Positions 24,948-36,704 of a DNA stretch of 64,000 nt are shown piece after piece (position 1 is the stretch's first letter; the number at the start of each line of letters is the position of its first letter). The stretch is from Botrytis cinerea B05.10 (taxonomy: Eukaryota > Ascomycota > Leotiomycetes > Helotiales > Sclerotiniaceae), in the NCBI RefSeq assembly GCF_000143535.2, contig NC_037314.1:1736001-1800000 (forward strand), read 5' to 3'. Below the pieces are notes generated by a model, which was not told the origin of the DNA, did not search any database, and saw nothing but the letters and a program-made list of their open reading frames with translations. A program made the translations under genes and the position numbers.

Positions 24948-26250
24948 ATGGCGATAGCCAATAATTTCTCTAAGACTGCCGTTGTCGTGGCTGAAGATGC
25001 AGTGGGAAATTCAACCAGCAGTTCTTCTAGAAAGCTAAAGTTACCACCAAAACCTGAGAACTTACCTCATCCTGAATACACTACGCCGAGAGGTGTATCG
25101 CCTTTAATATCTGTACCCAAAGCAGGTTTGCAATATCCAAATTACACGCCTTTTAAGCTCCCAGATTTGGTGGAACATCCATTTGTAGACAGAGGAATTG
25201 ATTCTGACCCGAAGAAGAGTAAATTACTTGGTGCAGCATCAGAAGTAAAGCATCTGACTCCATCCATCGGTACTGAACTTGTTGGAATCCAACTCACATC
25301 TCTCGATGATACTCAAAAGAACGAACTAGCTCGATTGGTTGCAGAACGTGGAGTTGTATTTCTGCGAGATCAAGAAATGGATGTCCATGAACAAATAGAA
25401 TTCGGATCTTACTTTGGAGAACTTCATATTCATCAGATGGCTGGAATTATACCTGATTTACCATGGGTACATCCAATTCATAAAGATGAAACTGCCAAAA
25501 ATGGCCGATCGCATCAAATATGGCATTCGGATGTGAGTTATGAGTTACAACCACCCGGATTGACCTTTTTGAGAATGGATACGCTTCCAAAAGCTGGACC
25601 TGATGGGTATGAGGCTGGCGGGGATACTATTTGGGCGAGTGGTTATGGTATCTATGAGTGTAAGTTTGTCCCATACACATAGGATATCCACAATACTGAT
25701 ACCTCTTCTTATAGCATTATCTCCAACACTGAAAGGCATTTTGGAAAACCTGGAAGCAAAACATAGTGGTCTTGAACAAGCCGAGAAAGCACTGAAAGGA
25801 AATGGTTGTCTTCGAAGGAATCCTATTGAGACAATAGTAAGTATCATATATCACCATCACACATAAATTCAATTGGCTTACCATTAAATCCTACAGCACC
25901 CTGTCGTACGAACACATCCAGTAACCCAACAAAAGACTCTGTACGTGAACGAAAACTTTACCAAGGAAATTGTGGGTGTCGAAAAACGATTCAGCGAATC
26001 TCTTCTCGATTTCCTCAATCGATACGTTGCGGAGGCGTACGAATACCAAGTGAGATGGAAATGGTCCACCAATGCAGTTGCAATTTGGGATAATCGTGCT
26101 ACATTCCACACGGGGATATTTGACTACTGTAAGTATTGATTGTACAACCAAACTTTTGGCAGGCAATATACTAATAGTGATACGCCATTAGATCCTCACC
26201 TTCGTCATGGATTGCGTGTTGCTACTCAAGCAGAAAAGCCCACCAAATGA
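24948..26250 (+). CDS. TauD/TfdA-family Fe(II)/2-oxoglutarate dioxygenase
   Basis: Four exons (24948-25659, 25715-25836, 25897-26128, 26192-26250) join in phase to 374 residues; introns are 55, 60 and 63 bp with GTAAGT donors. The last exon encodes only 19 codons. The N-terminal 90 residues are polar with a Ser run. The fold then shows the family signature: RGVVFLRDQ, the metal-binding HxD (WHSDVSYELQPP, His193 and Asp195), the third ligand His349 in WDNRATFHTG, and the co-substrate Arg in HLRHGLRVA. Fungal members, such as yeast Jlp1, hydroxylate sulfonates so that sulfite is released for sulfur nutrition; other members attack phenoxyacetates or other acids. Divergence from a Dal5-type carrier supports a nutrient-scavenging role. 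Family assignment is strong, substrate unproven. Confidence 0.92.
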
Positions 26251-27884
26251 ATTGGAATATTGTGATGAAATGAACGATTCACTCATCGGCTCAATTGATG
26301 GAGTAAAAACTCTTGCTCAAAATGTTCCATTCGACGAGGATACGAGGTGTCCGAGGACGTATATCAGGCTATTGATGTGTTTTCCAGTATATACTTGGCT
26401 CTAAATGAAAGCGAATATTCCCATTTGCCCTTTTCGATGCCAATTGATGAACAAATGTCTTGTCGTGTTGAGTAATATCGTAAATATATACTGTCTTCTT
26501 GATGTTCTCTAGGGCCGCAACTCACTAGAATTAATTCGACCAAAGATAATCACCCTTGTTTCCAGAGCCAAGACAAATTGGAAATGGTGAATCGTCTAGG
26601 GCTGGAGAGATCAGATCTTCTTGAATTCTCGAATGTCTCAAAGTATCTTTTCGTTAAGACGAGACTAGAAATGACTTACATACATACTAGCTGGGTAATA
26701 ATGGACAACGGGGAAGAATTGAATGATGTGGTACCTACCTAGTGTGATAAAAGTGTCTGGTTGAGATTTTCGACTACCATTTCCAAATCTTCATCGCTCC
26801 CTCCCTTTATTCCTCACATATCCTCATACTTGTTTAGCCCTCAATAAGCCAAGAGATGGATAATCTCTGCTAGTAATGACTCCATGAATCTCGACGTTGT
26901 TCAGAGTTGAGCAATACATTCTCATTCTCATTCTCAAAACGTGGTTTGTCGTTCTTATTGTCCAGCATACATCTCACCCAGCTTCGAAATTATTCGTGCG
27001 AGAGAAACCATGCTGCTTTGGAATCAAAATGCATTAATTGATTGTTACCTCCAAGTATAAGGCCAGGTAAAAGAAACGGGGGAAGAGTCAAGAAACCGAA
27101 CATTCGCAAACGTCTGCGAGTGGCACCGATAAGCCACGAAGAACTGAAGTATTCCCTAGTAGTTAGGTAGTATTATGTGGTCAAGAAAATCAGTACTCTG
27201 TACGTTACTTCCGCTTTTTGAACATGGAGACTGGACAGTCCCCATGTTTTATCGATTGTTGACACTGTCATGTCAACGGCTTTCCAGATTCAAAAGGAGA
27301 TGCCAGAAGAAATGCTCTAGATGTTGCTGTCGTCACCCCACAGCCAAAGTGGCCCGTGATAAGCTTCATCCCAGTATCACATCACCCCTCCAGACTAGAA
27401 ATATTCTAACAATAACATGATAAATTTTTGTATCTAGCCTGCATTTGCTCTGATTTTACTGGCGATTTAGTACAATAGACACGCATACACATCGTCTTAT
27501 CAAACGACACTACTTACCATCCAAGTCGAAGTAGACATCATCTAGTCCGCCGCTGTGCCTTGCGTGTTCAACCTACCCCATATTTGCCCATACCCATGAA
27601 CGAAAGGGAAAAAAAATCTTGTTTCCCACCAGCCCGCCAACACGCAACAACCAGGATTAAATCTCGCCAAAGAGATGAACCCAGCAAGCAAGATCCTGAA
27701 TCTGGACCTCGATGACATCACACCATCTTATTTTCCTGCTTCTTCCAATCTTTTTTAATGTATGGAGTTCCACCAGCCTCGTTGCTGGTTTTCCCTCTCA
27801 TAATTCCACTTAATCCACCTTCACGAAAACCAACTATAAAGACCTTCTCAGAGCAATTTTTTTCCCCGAACGGTTTCCTTTCTG
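26251..27884. other. Intergenic region between dioxygenase and NTF2-like gene
   Basis: 1.6 kb with no recognisable gene. A C-rich leader with CCAAC/CCCCAAC runs lies just upstream of the ATG at 27885. Confidence 0.5.
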
Positions 27885-28529
27885 ATGTCCTTTATACTCG
27901 AACCATCATCCGAAGCCTATCGCGAACGTAAAGCCAAGAAATCGCGCTCGCAGCCTCAAGCTCAAGACCAACAACTCCAGAGCCAATCCTCCCCCCAACC
28001 CCAAAACATGTCTATGCAACAACAGCAAAACGGCGGGCAACTAGCCCGCAACTTCCAACAAAACCCCCAACAAGCAAAACAGCCCGAGACCAGCAAACCT
28101 CGATACAAGGGAGGAAACTACGGACCGGGCACCATATCGCAACGTATTGAAAAAGCCATGTACGATCTCGAGCACCAAACCTGGCGCTGTCGTCTCGACA
28201 AGCCCTCCGCCCTCCTCGAATACATTGATCCCAAAGCCGTCTTTGCATCTCCCGAGTACGGAATCCTGACCAACGATTCCGAGCCGACATTAAAGGAAAC
28301 GCTCGAGGATGACGACATGCGGACGTGGAACTCGTACGAGATCAAAGATATGAAGATTGTAGAGGTGAGCATGATGGCCGCGACGGTCGTGTACGATGTG
28401 ACGGCGAGTATTACGGATGAGAAGGGATATCCAAAGGGCATTTATAAGGCATATTGTACGAGTTGTTGGAAACAGGAGGCGAGTGCGGATTGGAAGTTGT
28501 GTACTTATACCGAGGCGCCGCATTCTTAG
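27885..28529 (+). CDS. NTF2/SnoaL-like fold protein with Gln-rich N-terminus
   Basis: A single exon encodes 214 residues. Residues 1-70 are Gln/Ser/Pro-rich and likely disordered (QQQQNGG, NFQQNPQQAKQ). From about residue 75 the sequence becomes globular: ISQRIEKAMYDLEHQTWRCR, then LLEYIDPKAVFASPEYG, and later VVYDVTASITDEKGYPKGIY and YCTSCWKQEASADWKLCTYT. This helix-helix-strand order, with an acidic aromatic core and a final strand pair containing W and T, resembles DUF4440/SnoaL-like NTF2-fold proteins, which bind small ligands or act in polyketide or steroid chemistry. No catalytic residue can be assigned. GC content and codon use are higher than in the surrounding DNA. Fold assignment is moderate; function unknown. 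Confidence 0.7.
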   Translation: MSFILEPSSEAYRERKAKKSRSQPQAQDQQLQSQSSPQPQNMSMQQQQNGGQLARNFQQNPQQAKQPETSKPRYKGGNYGPGTISQRIEKAMYDLEHQTWRCRLDKPSALLEYIDPKAVFASPEYGILTNDSEPTLKETLEDDDMRTWNSYEIKDMKIVEVSMMAATVVYDVTASITDEKGYPKGIYKAYCTSCWKQEASADWKLCTYTEAPHS

Positions 28530-29068
28530 TGGGGGGGTGGGAGAGCGGGGATGGTTCGCAGAGGCTTGCTTGAATGGATGGAATAAGTAAAAGGAGGGTT
28601 TAATTATGATGCTATGTTATGTCTTGGTGGATGGATGTACATGGTGTCTGATGGATGAGGCGTGGGTTGGCATGGCACGGGCATGTTTGGTGTTTGGATA
28701 GGTAGGATGATATAGGAGTTTTAATGGATATTTCGTCGTCACCATCATCAATACTGTTTACTTTTTATGATTCACCTCTTGATTGGCGTATTTATGCCAG
28801 CCCTGTGAGTATCCACTGATGCATCCTTTTCTCACACATGCTAAACTTAAATTCGCTACTATTGATCATGACATCTAAACATCAAGAGACGAAAAATTTA
28901 TGGGTCGATGGTGCCGGTAAAAGATATCAATATAGCATTTCAATATAACAAAGCGGAATACTATGTTCTTATCTAATAAACACACCACCACCTTAGGATT
29001 TCTCTCATCCAAACATCGCAAGAATTCAGAATCACCCTCTACCACCTCCCTCATCTCTACTCAAGCCT
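28530..29068. other. Convergent intergenic spacer
   Basis: Lies between two convergent genes and should hold both 3' ends. No gene is seen. Confidence 0.5.
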
Positions 29069-30896
29069 CTAAAAGGTCCCCCAATAATGCTTATCATAAT
29101 CCCCCTGAGGCTTCCACAACGGCGCAGGTGTATACACCGGAATCGGCACCGCGGTACCATACCCCGTCGTAGGCACCGCCCAACTTGGCCACGTGGGCGT
29201 TGCCCATCCTGTCGGTGCACTAGTAACCGTATACGTACTCGTATACGTTTTGGTTTTTGGATCTTCTCCCGCGCCCAGACTAACAAGACCGTCGTTCGTC
29301 TCATAGACATCATCCCCCTGGCCGAAAATGTTAGAAATGTGGTTTACGCTTGTGCTTCCGCTTTCAGTCCAGACGGTGACGTCTTTGATGGTGACGTTTG
29401 TTGCGGGGATGTAGTCAGAGGCGAGGAGGTAGAGAGCAGGACGTTTAGCGCCGTCTTGGATGGAGCCGGTGAAGTTGCGGAAGGTGATGTTGGTTAGGGC
29501 GACGGCGCCACTATCGGGGAGGTAGGTTTGTTGCCAGTATTGGTTGAGGTTTATTCCGTAGAGGGATGCCTTAGAACGGAAATTTTCCCAGAGAATGTTG
29601 GAGACGTAGCCGGAGCCGCCGGGGTAGGTTTTTATGAAGACGATTTCGTTACCGCCGAGGACAGATATGTTGCGTGCATGCTGGGTGGAGGGGATGTTAG
29701 TTTAGATGATGTTAAGAGAAGAGATGAAGGCGGAGAGGAGAGACAAACAATGTTTGATATCTCGGCCGAAACATTTAAACTTCCAATTGAGATCCCCGAG
29801 CCAACTTGGTTGCAAACCAAATTTTCTACCAGCGCATGATGGGAAGGACTTTTAACAGATACGCATTCATCTCTATTTGTTACCTATCATCACCAACATT
29901 AGTTTCCGTGTCCCTTTGCCGTAATTCCATGGCAGTCTGGATAAATTTCGAGATCTAAAAACCATACCTCATTATCATGAACCCAATAATTGGTCCCAAT
30001 AGCATCAATCCCATCATAAGAACCCAAATTAGCTCCACGGATAGTCAGGTGATATACTTCAATATTCTCGCCAAAATCAAATATGAAGTGGAATTTGGGA
30101 CTGTCGATTAAAAGTAGATCATGAACTGTAGCATTAATTGGGGAAATGAGACGAAGCATTCGAGGTCGATTGGTGCTGGGCAGTTGTTAGATATAGAACA
30201 TTTTCAGAAAAGGAGAGAGAAAACTCACTTTCCAGAAATACGGTACAAGTAACCTTGGCCTTGAATTGCTCCAAGACCATTAGAGGAGTAGAGTTCGAAA
30301 TCAACGGCTAATTTTGTTTAGTTCAGAATGACTCAAAAAGAAGGAATGATTATATCACCATTGATTATGACAATCAAGTTCTCCAGGAACTCCCCATCTC
30401 CTTCTCCATTGATAGTACTATTCGATACCTCAACGTCCGTAACCCCATCATCCAGAATTTGCCTCGGCAATACATACCTATTTAACTTCTCTACACCTGC
30501 AAATCCTTCAAGAATTTTTGCGCGAGGTACAACATATGGCACAACATAAGTCGAGTCGGTCGAATTTGGATAATAAGTTGCGGTGATAAGACCATCCAGT
30601 TGAAAAGCCCAATTCGTTGCATTACTCAAGATGATACTAGTTTTGAGTGTATAGTTACCAGCAGGCACAATTAATCGACTACCAGCATGTTTTTGAACAC
30701 AAGAGGTAAAGGCGTTTGTAATTGGGATAGAGACATCGTCGGTAAGAGGATTGAAGGCCGGATATAGAGTGCGAATGTTGCACTCAGTAGTCTTTTTGGA
30801 AAGAGGTGTAGTTGCACCAACTGGGCCAGTAAGTTGTGCTTGTGAAAATAGACTCAAGTGAAGGACCAAGAGTAAAGATGCTTTGATTGAAAACAT
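29069..30896 (-). CDS. Secreted rhamnogalacturonase, glycoside hydrolase family 28
   Basis: Five exons (30359-30896, 30229-30307, 29968-30175, 29749-29883, 29069-29680) join in phase to 523 residues; introns are 51, 53, 84 and 68 bp. A signal peptide (FSIKASLLLVLHLSLFSQAQ) opens the protein. The mature start (QLTGPVGATTPLSKKTTECN) is typical of fungal rhamnogalacturonan hydrolases. GH28 beta-helix motifs are YDGIDAIGTN (Asp260, Asp263) and VTNRDECVSVKSP (Asp280), followed by NQVGSGISIGSLN. Polygalacturonases have G-H-G at this last site, and rhamnogalacturonases lack that His, so the choice of substrate is supported. The enzyme would cut the rhamnose-galacturonate backbone of plant pectin outside the cell. 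N-glycosylation sites are numerous. The C-terminal 60 residues are Pro/Thr-rich. The frame's first M at 30926 is not an ATG; the ATG at 30896 places the signal peptide at the N-terminus. Confidence 0.9.
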
Positions 30897-32970
30897 CTTG
30901 AATACCCAGTACCTTTCTGAAAACAATACTATGTTACATGTACCTACATTCTTTTTATGCTCGCGGACAACAATATCGTCAAACAGACGTACATTTCACG
31001 AATTCTGTCGCAATCACATAACCCACAACGAACTTTGGATCTGCAAATTAGATGGAAAAGATTATGCACCAAACATATATCTTCAACAAGCTTTTTAATA
31101 GATTGAACCATAGATTTGGAAGGTGGGTGGGGCTGCACCCTGTGAACGTCATGATCAAGGGGTATGGCGCATTTGTGTTGTATTCGGTAACTCGGCCGAG
31201 TTGTGACCGTGAGTCAGCACCTCTTTCCCTATTTCAAGTATTCGACATTTGAAGGTGCATTGAGGTTGTATTTTGTTATGGGTTATGTTTGGATCGAGTG
31301 GGTTTCATAGGTTACTTGGATTTGCCAAGCTTATTTCCACTGCACCTTCTCTTCATCACTCCGAAGTCCACTTTTTGAGCTACTCATTCTTTTCTCTGCG
31401 ATTTCGCAAATATAATCCTAGCTACGCTCAATAAAGTCGTCTATCGGCTGCTTAGACAATGAACTTCAATATCAATACTGGCAAGTAGAAACAAGACTGG
31501 CCTTAGAAAATACAGGTTCAGCACGAGTATCTCCAAGAATTTCTCCCAGATATTCGAATCTTTAGGCCACGCAAGCCTTTTGAGGTTATTTTGTTAGAAG
31601 TGGATATTTCCTTGCCTCATTTGTACTTGCACACTGAGCTATTCATGCATGGCTGAGCCCAATTTGCTTACTTCACAAGGAGAGCCAACGGCTGAGAGAG
31701 ATATGATATTTCCCCCAACCGTTGGCTTAACACAGGCACTTCCCAGGCTAAAAACAAGCGCTGTTACATAAACAATGGGAATGACAAAGGTAGGAAATTT
31801 CTACTGACGTGGTGAGGTGTACTGAAATCAGTCTAGCCAATGGCTACTAGATCTCTGAATATAAATTTACTGTGTGCTTTGTCCAAGCTTAGCCAAGAGC
31901 TGTAGCAGTAACAATATCCTGCCATGCATTCATTTGGATGGATGTGACGAAAGTGTTAGTTGTAAAGAATGAGATCGTCGTGCTAATTGGTGTTGCTACT
32001 AGCTCAACAAAGAGAAGAGAGAAATATCACAGTGCAAAATCAGGGGCGATATTTAACTTTTCTCGTCCCATTGCCATCATCTACTTGCATGAATGCTCAA
32101 ACAATTGCTTACCAATTGTCGTGTAATGGGAATCAAGGCATTGCTTGAAGACGATATAAGCTTCAATAGCCAATGCAGCTGGGATTATTCACTTAGAGGT
32201 CATATTCTAAGCTGGCGCAAACTCACAAAAGATATGGTATCTGATCTTCCGACCTCATATTCGAGTAACAGATGAGGCCCATTAGTCCTAGAATCATGCC
32301 TATTGAAAGAGATACAATGAAGAAATAAGCTTTCAATCAACCATTGTTAGAGCCCAAGGGAGAACGAAGATGCTGTTCAGACCAAACCAACTTTCTATCT
32401 CACAGAGAAAAGCTACATAAACTTTGATAATGGGCGACTAGCCCTCGTATATGAATGACAAGCTCTTCTACTAGGGCTCGATGGAGTCCTTCCCTCGAAG
32501 ACTTCTATTCTCCACTTGAAGACGACAGTTGCTCCCGTGAAAAGGCTTTAGTCCTGGATTTATCAACGTGCACGCATTTCAGCTAATATATCCACGAAAC
32601 CCGCGGCGGTATCTTGAAGTTTTCTTTAAAGACTCAAAATCCATATGGTAGGAGAGATATCAGAAACTATACGTGCATTGTATATCGTTGCGACATGCGT
32701 CAATATGTACAAGTGAGTGCACTGGCGCGCTAGCGGACGAGCGTATTGCATATAGCTCTCGTAGCTCCAAACCTTGAATAGATAGAAGATGCAATACAAT
32801 ACATTAAACCATGTGCCTATCACCAAGACGTCGTAATCACCACCGAGGTAATATCAACAGATATTGAAAAGCCATTATACTCGCTAGTACAACTAGACAC
32901 GCTCAATAATCTCATAAAAAGATTCCACTTGAAGAACATACTCTCCACATTCTTTGCAAATAGTCTCAAT
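30897..32970. other. 2-kb intergenic region with no recognised gene
   Basis: AT-rich DNA with stops in all frames. The right-hand part, 32.6-32.97 kb, is the 3' flank of the nitrilase gene. No transposon ends were found. Confidence 0.5.
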
Positions 32971-34056
32971 TCAATCTTCCTGATTCCGAGAATGTTTCTT
33001 TTCTCTATCATCGACGCCAAGCCACAGCATATCAGGGCGACTGTAATGGCCACCGACATCTATGAACGTTTTGCACTTAAGTATGTCATCTAGATGTAAG
33101 TCCGCATAAATTATACCCTCTGTAGCCTCTGGAATGTCCGTAGAAAGCTTTCGACCGTCGGGACCAAAGATTGCTGAACTTCCTCCCCCAGAGGTGTTCA
33201 TTAAAGCGCCGGCGCTCGTGTTCATTCTATCAATGCCCTTTTGAGTCAAAACAGCTGTTGTGTGAAGAACGAATGCTTGAGATTCGATTGCGTATGTTTG
33301 TGATAAATTCTGGGTGCCTGTTGCGTTTATGTGAGCATAGAGCAGGCTCTATTGTGAAATTGAATATGTAACAAACCCTCCTTAGACATTGACCAAAGTC
33401 CCAGACCCCCGTCATGCTCAAAAACGGGTGGCCAAGCAGCCACATGAAGATCTTCTTTCTGAAGTATTGTATTGTACTTCAATAGTGGTTGAGCATGCTC
33501 CCAGCATGCCAAAGCACCAATCCTACCAATACCTGGAACTTCTGCTACATTCTTCAGGCAATTTCCAGATGCCTCTCCAAATGTGGTCCTCTCCATATGA
33601 GTAGGCTTTAGTTTTCTTCTTGTCATTATAATATCGCCGTCATTCCTTATAATTGCCTGAGAAATATAGAGAGAGTTGTTGTCATTTTCTGAGAATCCAA
33701 TTGACACAGTGATGTTGTTTTTAGCTGCACATGCACAAATTCGTGCCATCTGAGGAGAGTCGATTTTCAACGAGTTTTTAATGTATACTGTAGACAACTC
33801 GAAATCAACAGGGCGGGTCCTAAAATTTGTTCGTGTTAGTTGGTCCCTCAATTTAAAGGATGCTGGATTGATATACATACCAGATCCAAGCTGGGTACCC
33901 AGGTATCCAGCATTCGGGGAAAGTAATGAGCTTTGCTCCATTCGTAGCTGCTTCCACTATAAGCCGACAGGTTTTCTCTACAGCTTTCTCAAGGTCCAAC
34001 CATTCCGGCTCTGCTTGCGTTACTGCAACTTTCGTTACCCTCTCTAAGTGTCCCAT
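32971..34056 (-). CDS. Nitrilase / cyanide hydratase-type C-N hydrolase
   Basis: Three exons (33881-34056, 33377-33819, 32971-33317) join in phase to 321 residues; introns are 61 and 59 bp. The catalytic triad of the nitrilase superfamily is complete: Glu48 in [11 protein letters not shown], Lys130 in [11 protein letters not shown], and Cys164 in [15 protein letters not shown]. The W after Cys and the long GYP motif place it in the nitrilase/cyanide hydratase branch (true nitriles to acids, or HCN to formamide) rather than among amidases. In a plant-associated fungus it could detoxify cyanide or use plant nitriles. The C-terminus ends soon after the [11 protein letters not shown] motif with a charged tail and is somewhat shorter than most fungal cyanide hydratases, so nitrilase is slightly favoured. 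The ATG at 34056 is chosen over an upstream non-ATG codon. Confidence 0.9.
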
Positions 34057-35025
34057 GTTGTTACATTCGTTTGATGGATTCAATGAAGAACGAGCTTTCG
34101 AGGTGCAACCGACTTATACCCAAACTTGGGCGGGTCCCCCCCCTGGAATGCTACACTTTCATGACTGTGGAAGGTGGGCAATATGATGCAAATGTGAAGG
34201 AATTGATAATGCGGCATGACAGTAAACTTGTTGAACGTAGCGGGGCAGGAATAACTACTCCATTTCCGCTGAACTTTAGGCACTGAGAAACCCTCCAGTT
34301 CATGGTTACTCTCCGGGCTTTGAACCGGGCTTTGAAAGTAAGTTTAAATGGGGATATCGGGCGATAAGAGAACGGATCTCAGGTCCACAGAAGGTTATAT
34401 TGTTGAGCTGTACGTTCCGGAGAAGTGATTCGTTGGCGCATTGCTAGGGTAGTTCCCATGTGAGTAGAAACCTGGGAGCTAAAGCAGTGTGGCTTATTGA
34501 AGCAAAGAGCCATAGCTGACCCTACTGGATTCTAGGGGTGTGTCAGAGGAAATGTGTTTGTATTTAGCAGAAATTGGCCTTCTCATGTGGAAAGAAGCTG
34601 TTGGAATACCGTGTAATTGTAATTAGAAATTCTTTATTGTCTGCTAAATGACTGAGGTTGTTAAGACTAAATTCTAGTAGCTTGCAGCACTAGAGCTGCA
34701 GTCTAGCACAGACACTAAGCTTTGCTTCCCCATATTGTGTACTTCACCAAACTTTGTCACTACTTACTCCTGTCAACCTTGACGACGACGACGACAAAAA
34801 ACCAGAAGCTGGGAGAAATTACATTGAACCATTTGTTTCTTCTGCAGCAATAAACAATCCAGGTTGTTAGTTCGCCAGATTGTATCCTGATGGATATTAA
34901 GAACCAAAACAATTTTCAAGGGAATGAAAAGACTCGCCTGGGCTTTGTCAATTGAATGCTTCGACAGAGACGCCAAATCTGTTTGATACAAATTCGATTG
35001 ACATTGGAATTTGTTCGATATGCTT
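34057..35025. other. Intergenic region upstream of the nitrilase gene
   Basis: Contains the nitrilase promoter. A near-perfect direct repeat of about 11 bases (CCGGGCTTTGAA) occurs at 34314-34338. Nothing else is recognised. Confidence 0.45.
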
Positions 35026-35361
35026 TCATTGACACTCGTCACTTAAGCTAATCCCACGATCAAATCTGGCAGAAATCCTGTCATACTCAGCTTTGCTCAA
35101 CGCAGAGAATGTGCCCACTTTTCTTAATACTTGTTCATCAATATCAAGACCATGGTAGACGACATTCATTCTCACAACCTCAGTCTCTCCAATGTTTGTT
35201 ACATCTTCTACTTTGCCTGACAGCAGGATCTGTGATGACCAGCTTGTCTGATAAATCGAACCAAGCTTATCCTCTTCCTGCGCCCTTCCTGCGCCTTCTG
35301 TTTCTTTCCACTTCTCCGGGCATTGGAATTTACCACAAACATCATCTTGCCAGCAAGTCAT
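35026..35361 (-). CDS. Hypothetical 111-aa protein
   Basis: An intronless frame with an ATG at 35361 encodes 111 residues. It begins with a Cys/Trp-rich stretch (MTCWQDDVCGKFQCPEKWKE) and continues with a strand/helix-like region (VEDVTNIGETEVVRMNVVYH; LRKVGTFSALSKAEYDRIS). Composition looks like a real cytosolic protein, but no family is recognised and no neighbour gives a role. A CATATAAAAGG element lies only about 10 bases before the ATG, closer than a TATA box usually sits. Confidence 0.45.
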   Translation of the reverse strand: MTCWQDDVCGKFQCPEKWKETEGAGRAQEEDKLGSIYQTSWSSQILLSGKVEDVTNIGETEVVRMNVVYHGLDIDEQVLRKVGTFSALSKAEYDRISARFDRGISLSDECQ

Positions 35362-35500
35362 TTTCTTTCCTTTTATATGGGAACCTTAACCTCTGCTTCT
35401 ACTCTACCCTCTCCTCTACAATAACGAACTTTTCACGGCAACTTGAATCCCGACAACAAAGGGTGCCCTCTTCTCTTTCGCTACGTATCAACCCCCTGCT

Positions 35501-35830
35501 CTACGCAGCTTTGATGGCACTGAGCTTTACGGTACCTCCGGGTTTTCTCGAGTCGACCTCAATCCCCATAGTTGGTGACCTCGGTGGGAGTTTTCTTCTT
35601 TCCAATGATCGTCGCAATCGAACTACAGAGAATGCAATCCAGAGAGTGCACAAAATGAAAGCAAGGTTGGAGTATAGAAGTAGAATATCAAAAGGCTTTG
35701 AAACAAAGAGAAATTCATTCATTGCGGCATATACATGTGGAAGAATGTATAGGAAGAATGCTGGTGGCAATAGCAGCGTCGCAAAATCACCCGACATCAT
35801 CATGATCTTCTTCGTTGACTTGCTTAGCAT
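35501..35830 (-). CDS. Hypothetical 109-aa membrane protein
   Basis: A minus-strand frame with an ATG at 35830 encodes two hydrophobic spans, roughly residues 15-36 (FATLLLPPAFFLYILPHVYA) and 48-70 (ILLLYSNLAFILCTLWIAFS), then a basic stretch (RLRRSLERRKLPPRS) as expected for a cytosolic end. No family is recognised. It lies just upstream of the 111-aa ORF on the same strand and could be an earlier exon of the same gene, but no convincing splice pair was found. Confidence 0.35.
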   Translation of the reverse strand: MLSKSTKKIMMMSGDFATLLLPPAFFLYILPHVYAAMNEFLFVSKPFDILLLYSNLAFILCTLWIAFSVVRLRRSLERRKLPPRSPTMGIEVDSRKPGGTVKLSAIKAA

Positions 35831-36704
35831 CCCGCAACAATTTCTCTGCTCGGAATCAAAACTTCAAATGTCCTCTAGAATCCAGCCACGGTTCATGATA
35901 ACGCCATAAAGCGCAAGACCGCTCAAGTGCAAGTATGATCAGTTTTCGTTAATTTGTAACTCGACCCTTGCGTATTGTATAGCAGACATGGATATCATAG
36001 CTAACTTCAGCTATACATGCTACTTTCTGACTCGTGCGATCTCACCATAACATGGGACTGATTGTCAAATAAGTACAAAGAAAAAGTTGAAAGACAAAGT
36101 TGACGGACACTTCATTGGTATCTACAGTGTGTACTCCTCAACTAAACATCAACGCAATCGGCCACCTCGAGGCTAATCGGGAACTGCCAAATCTATGAAC
36201 CTCTGTATGCCTCATCAGACACGGTCAGAATTATAGCATGGTTAGGAATGATTTGTAAAAGTACCATAAGCCGACTTACTAATCGATTTTGAAAATCACA
36301 TAATCTCTCTGCACACGGGCGTGGCTTCGAGGCCAGATATTCCTCAAGTTGAGTCGAAAATGCAAGCACAAGTTCAGAACACCAGGTTGTTTACTGTCAC
36401 ATTGAGATGTTCTGTATTATGAAATCTGGTTACTACTTTTGTTCCTGCTATAAACAAAGTTTTCGCTGCACTCTCAAGTGTGAGCATGTATAATTGTAGA
36501 CCAATTATCCCGTTCCTGAAAACAGAAGCATGAACTCTGCATCTTAAACTGCTTGAAAACAAAAGCAAGACCACTGTTAATATTGCGAATTTCCTTTTGA
36601 AAATATCTTTCCGTTAAAAGATACTTCTTTAGCCCTCCCAAGCTATATGCTATCCTGATTATTTCAGTGCGTCGATTGGTTCTCGCCAACTCCGAATAGC
36701 GGAG
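35831..36704. other. Intergenic region with no recognised gene
   Basis: AT-rich DNA with stops in all frames and no repeat or structural feature seen. Confidence 0.45.
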
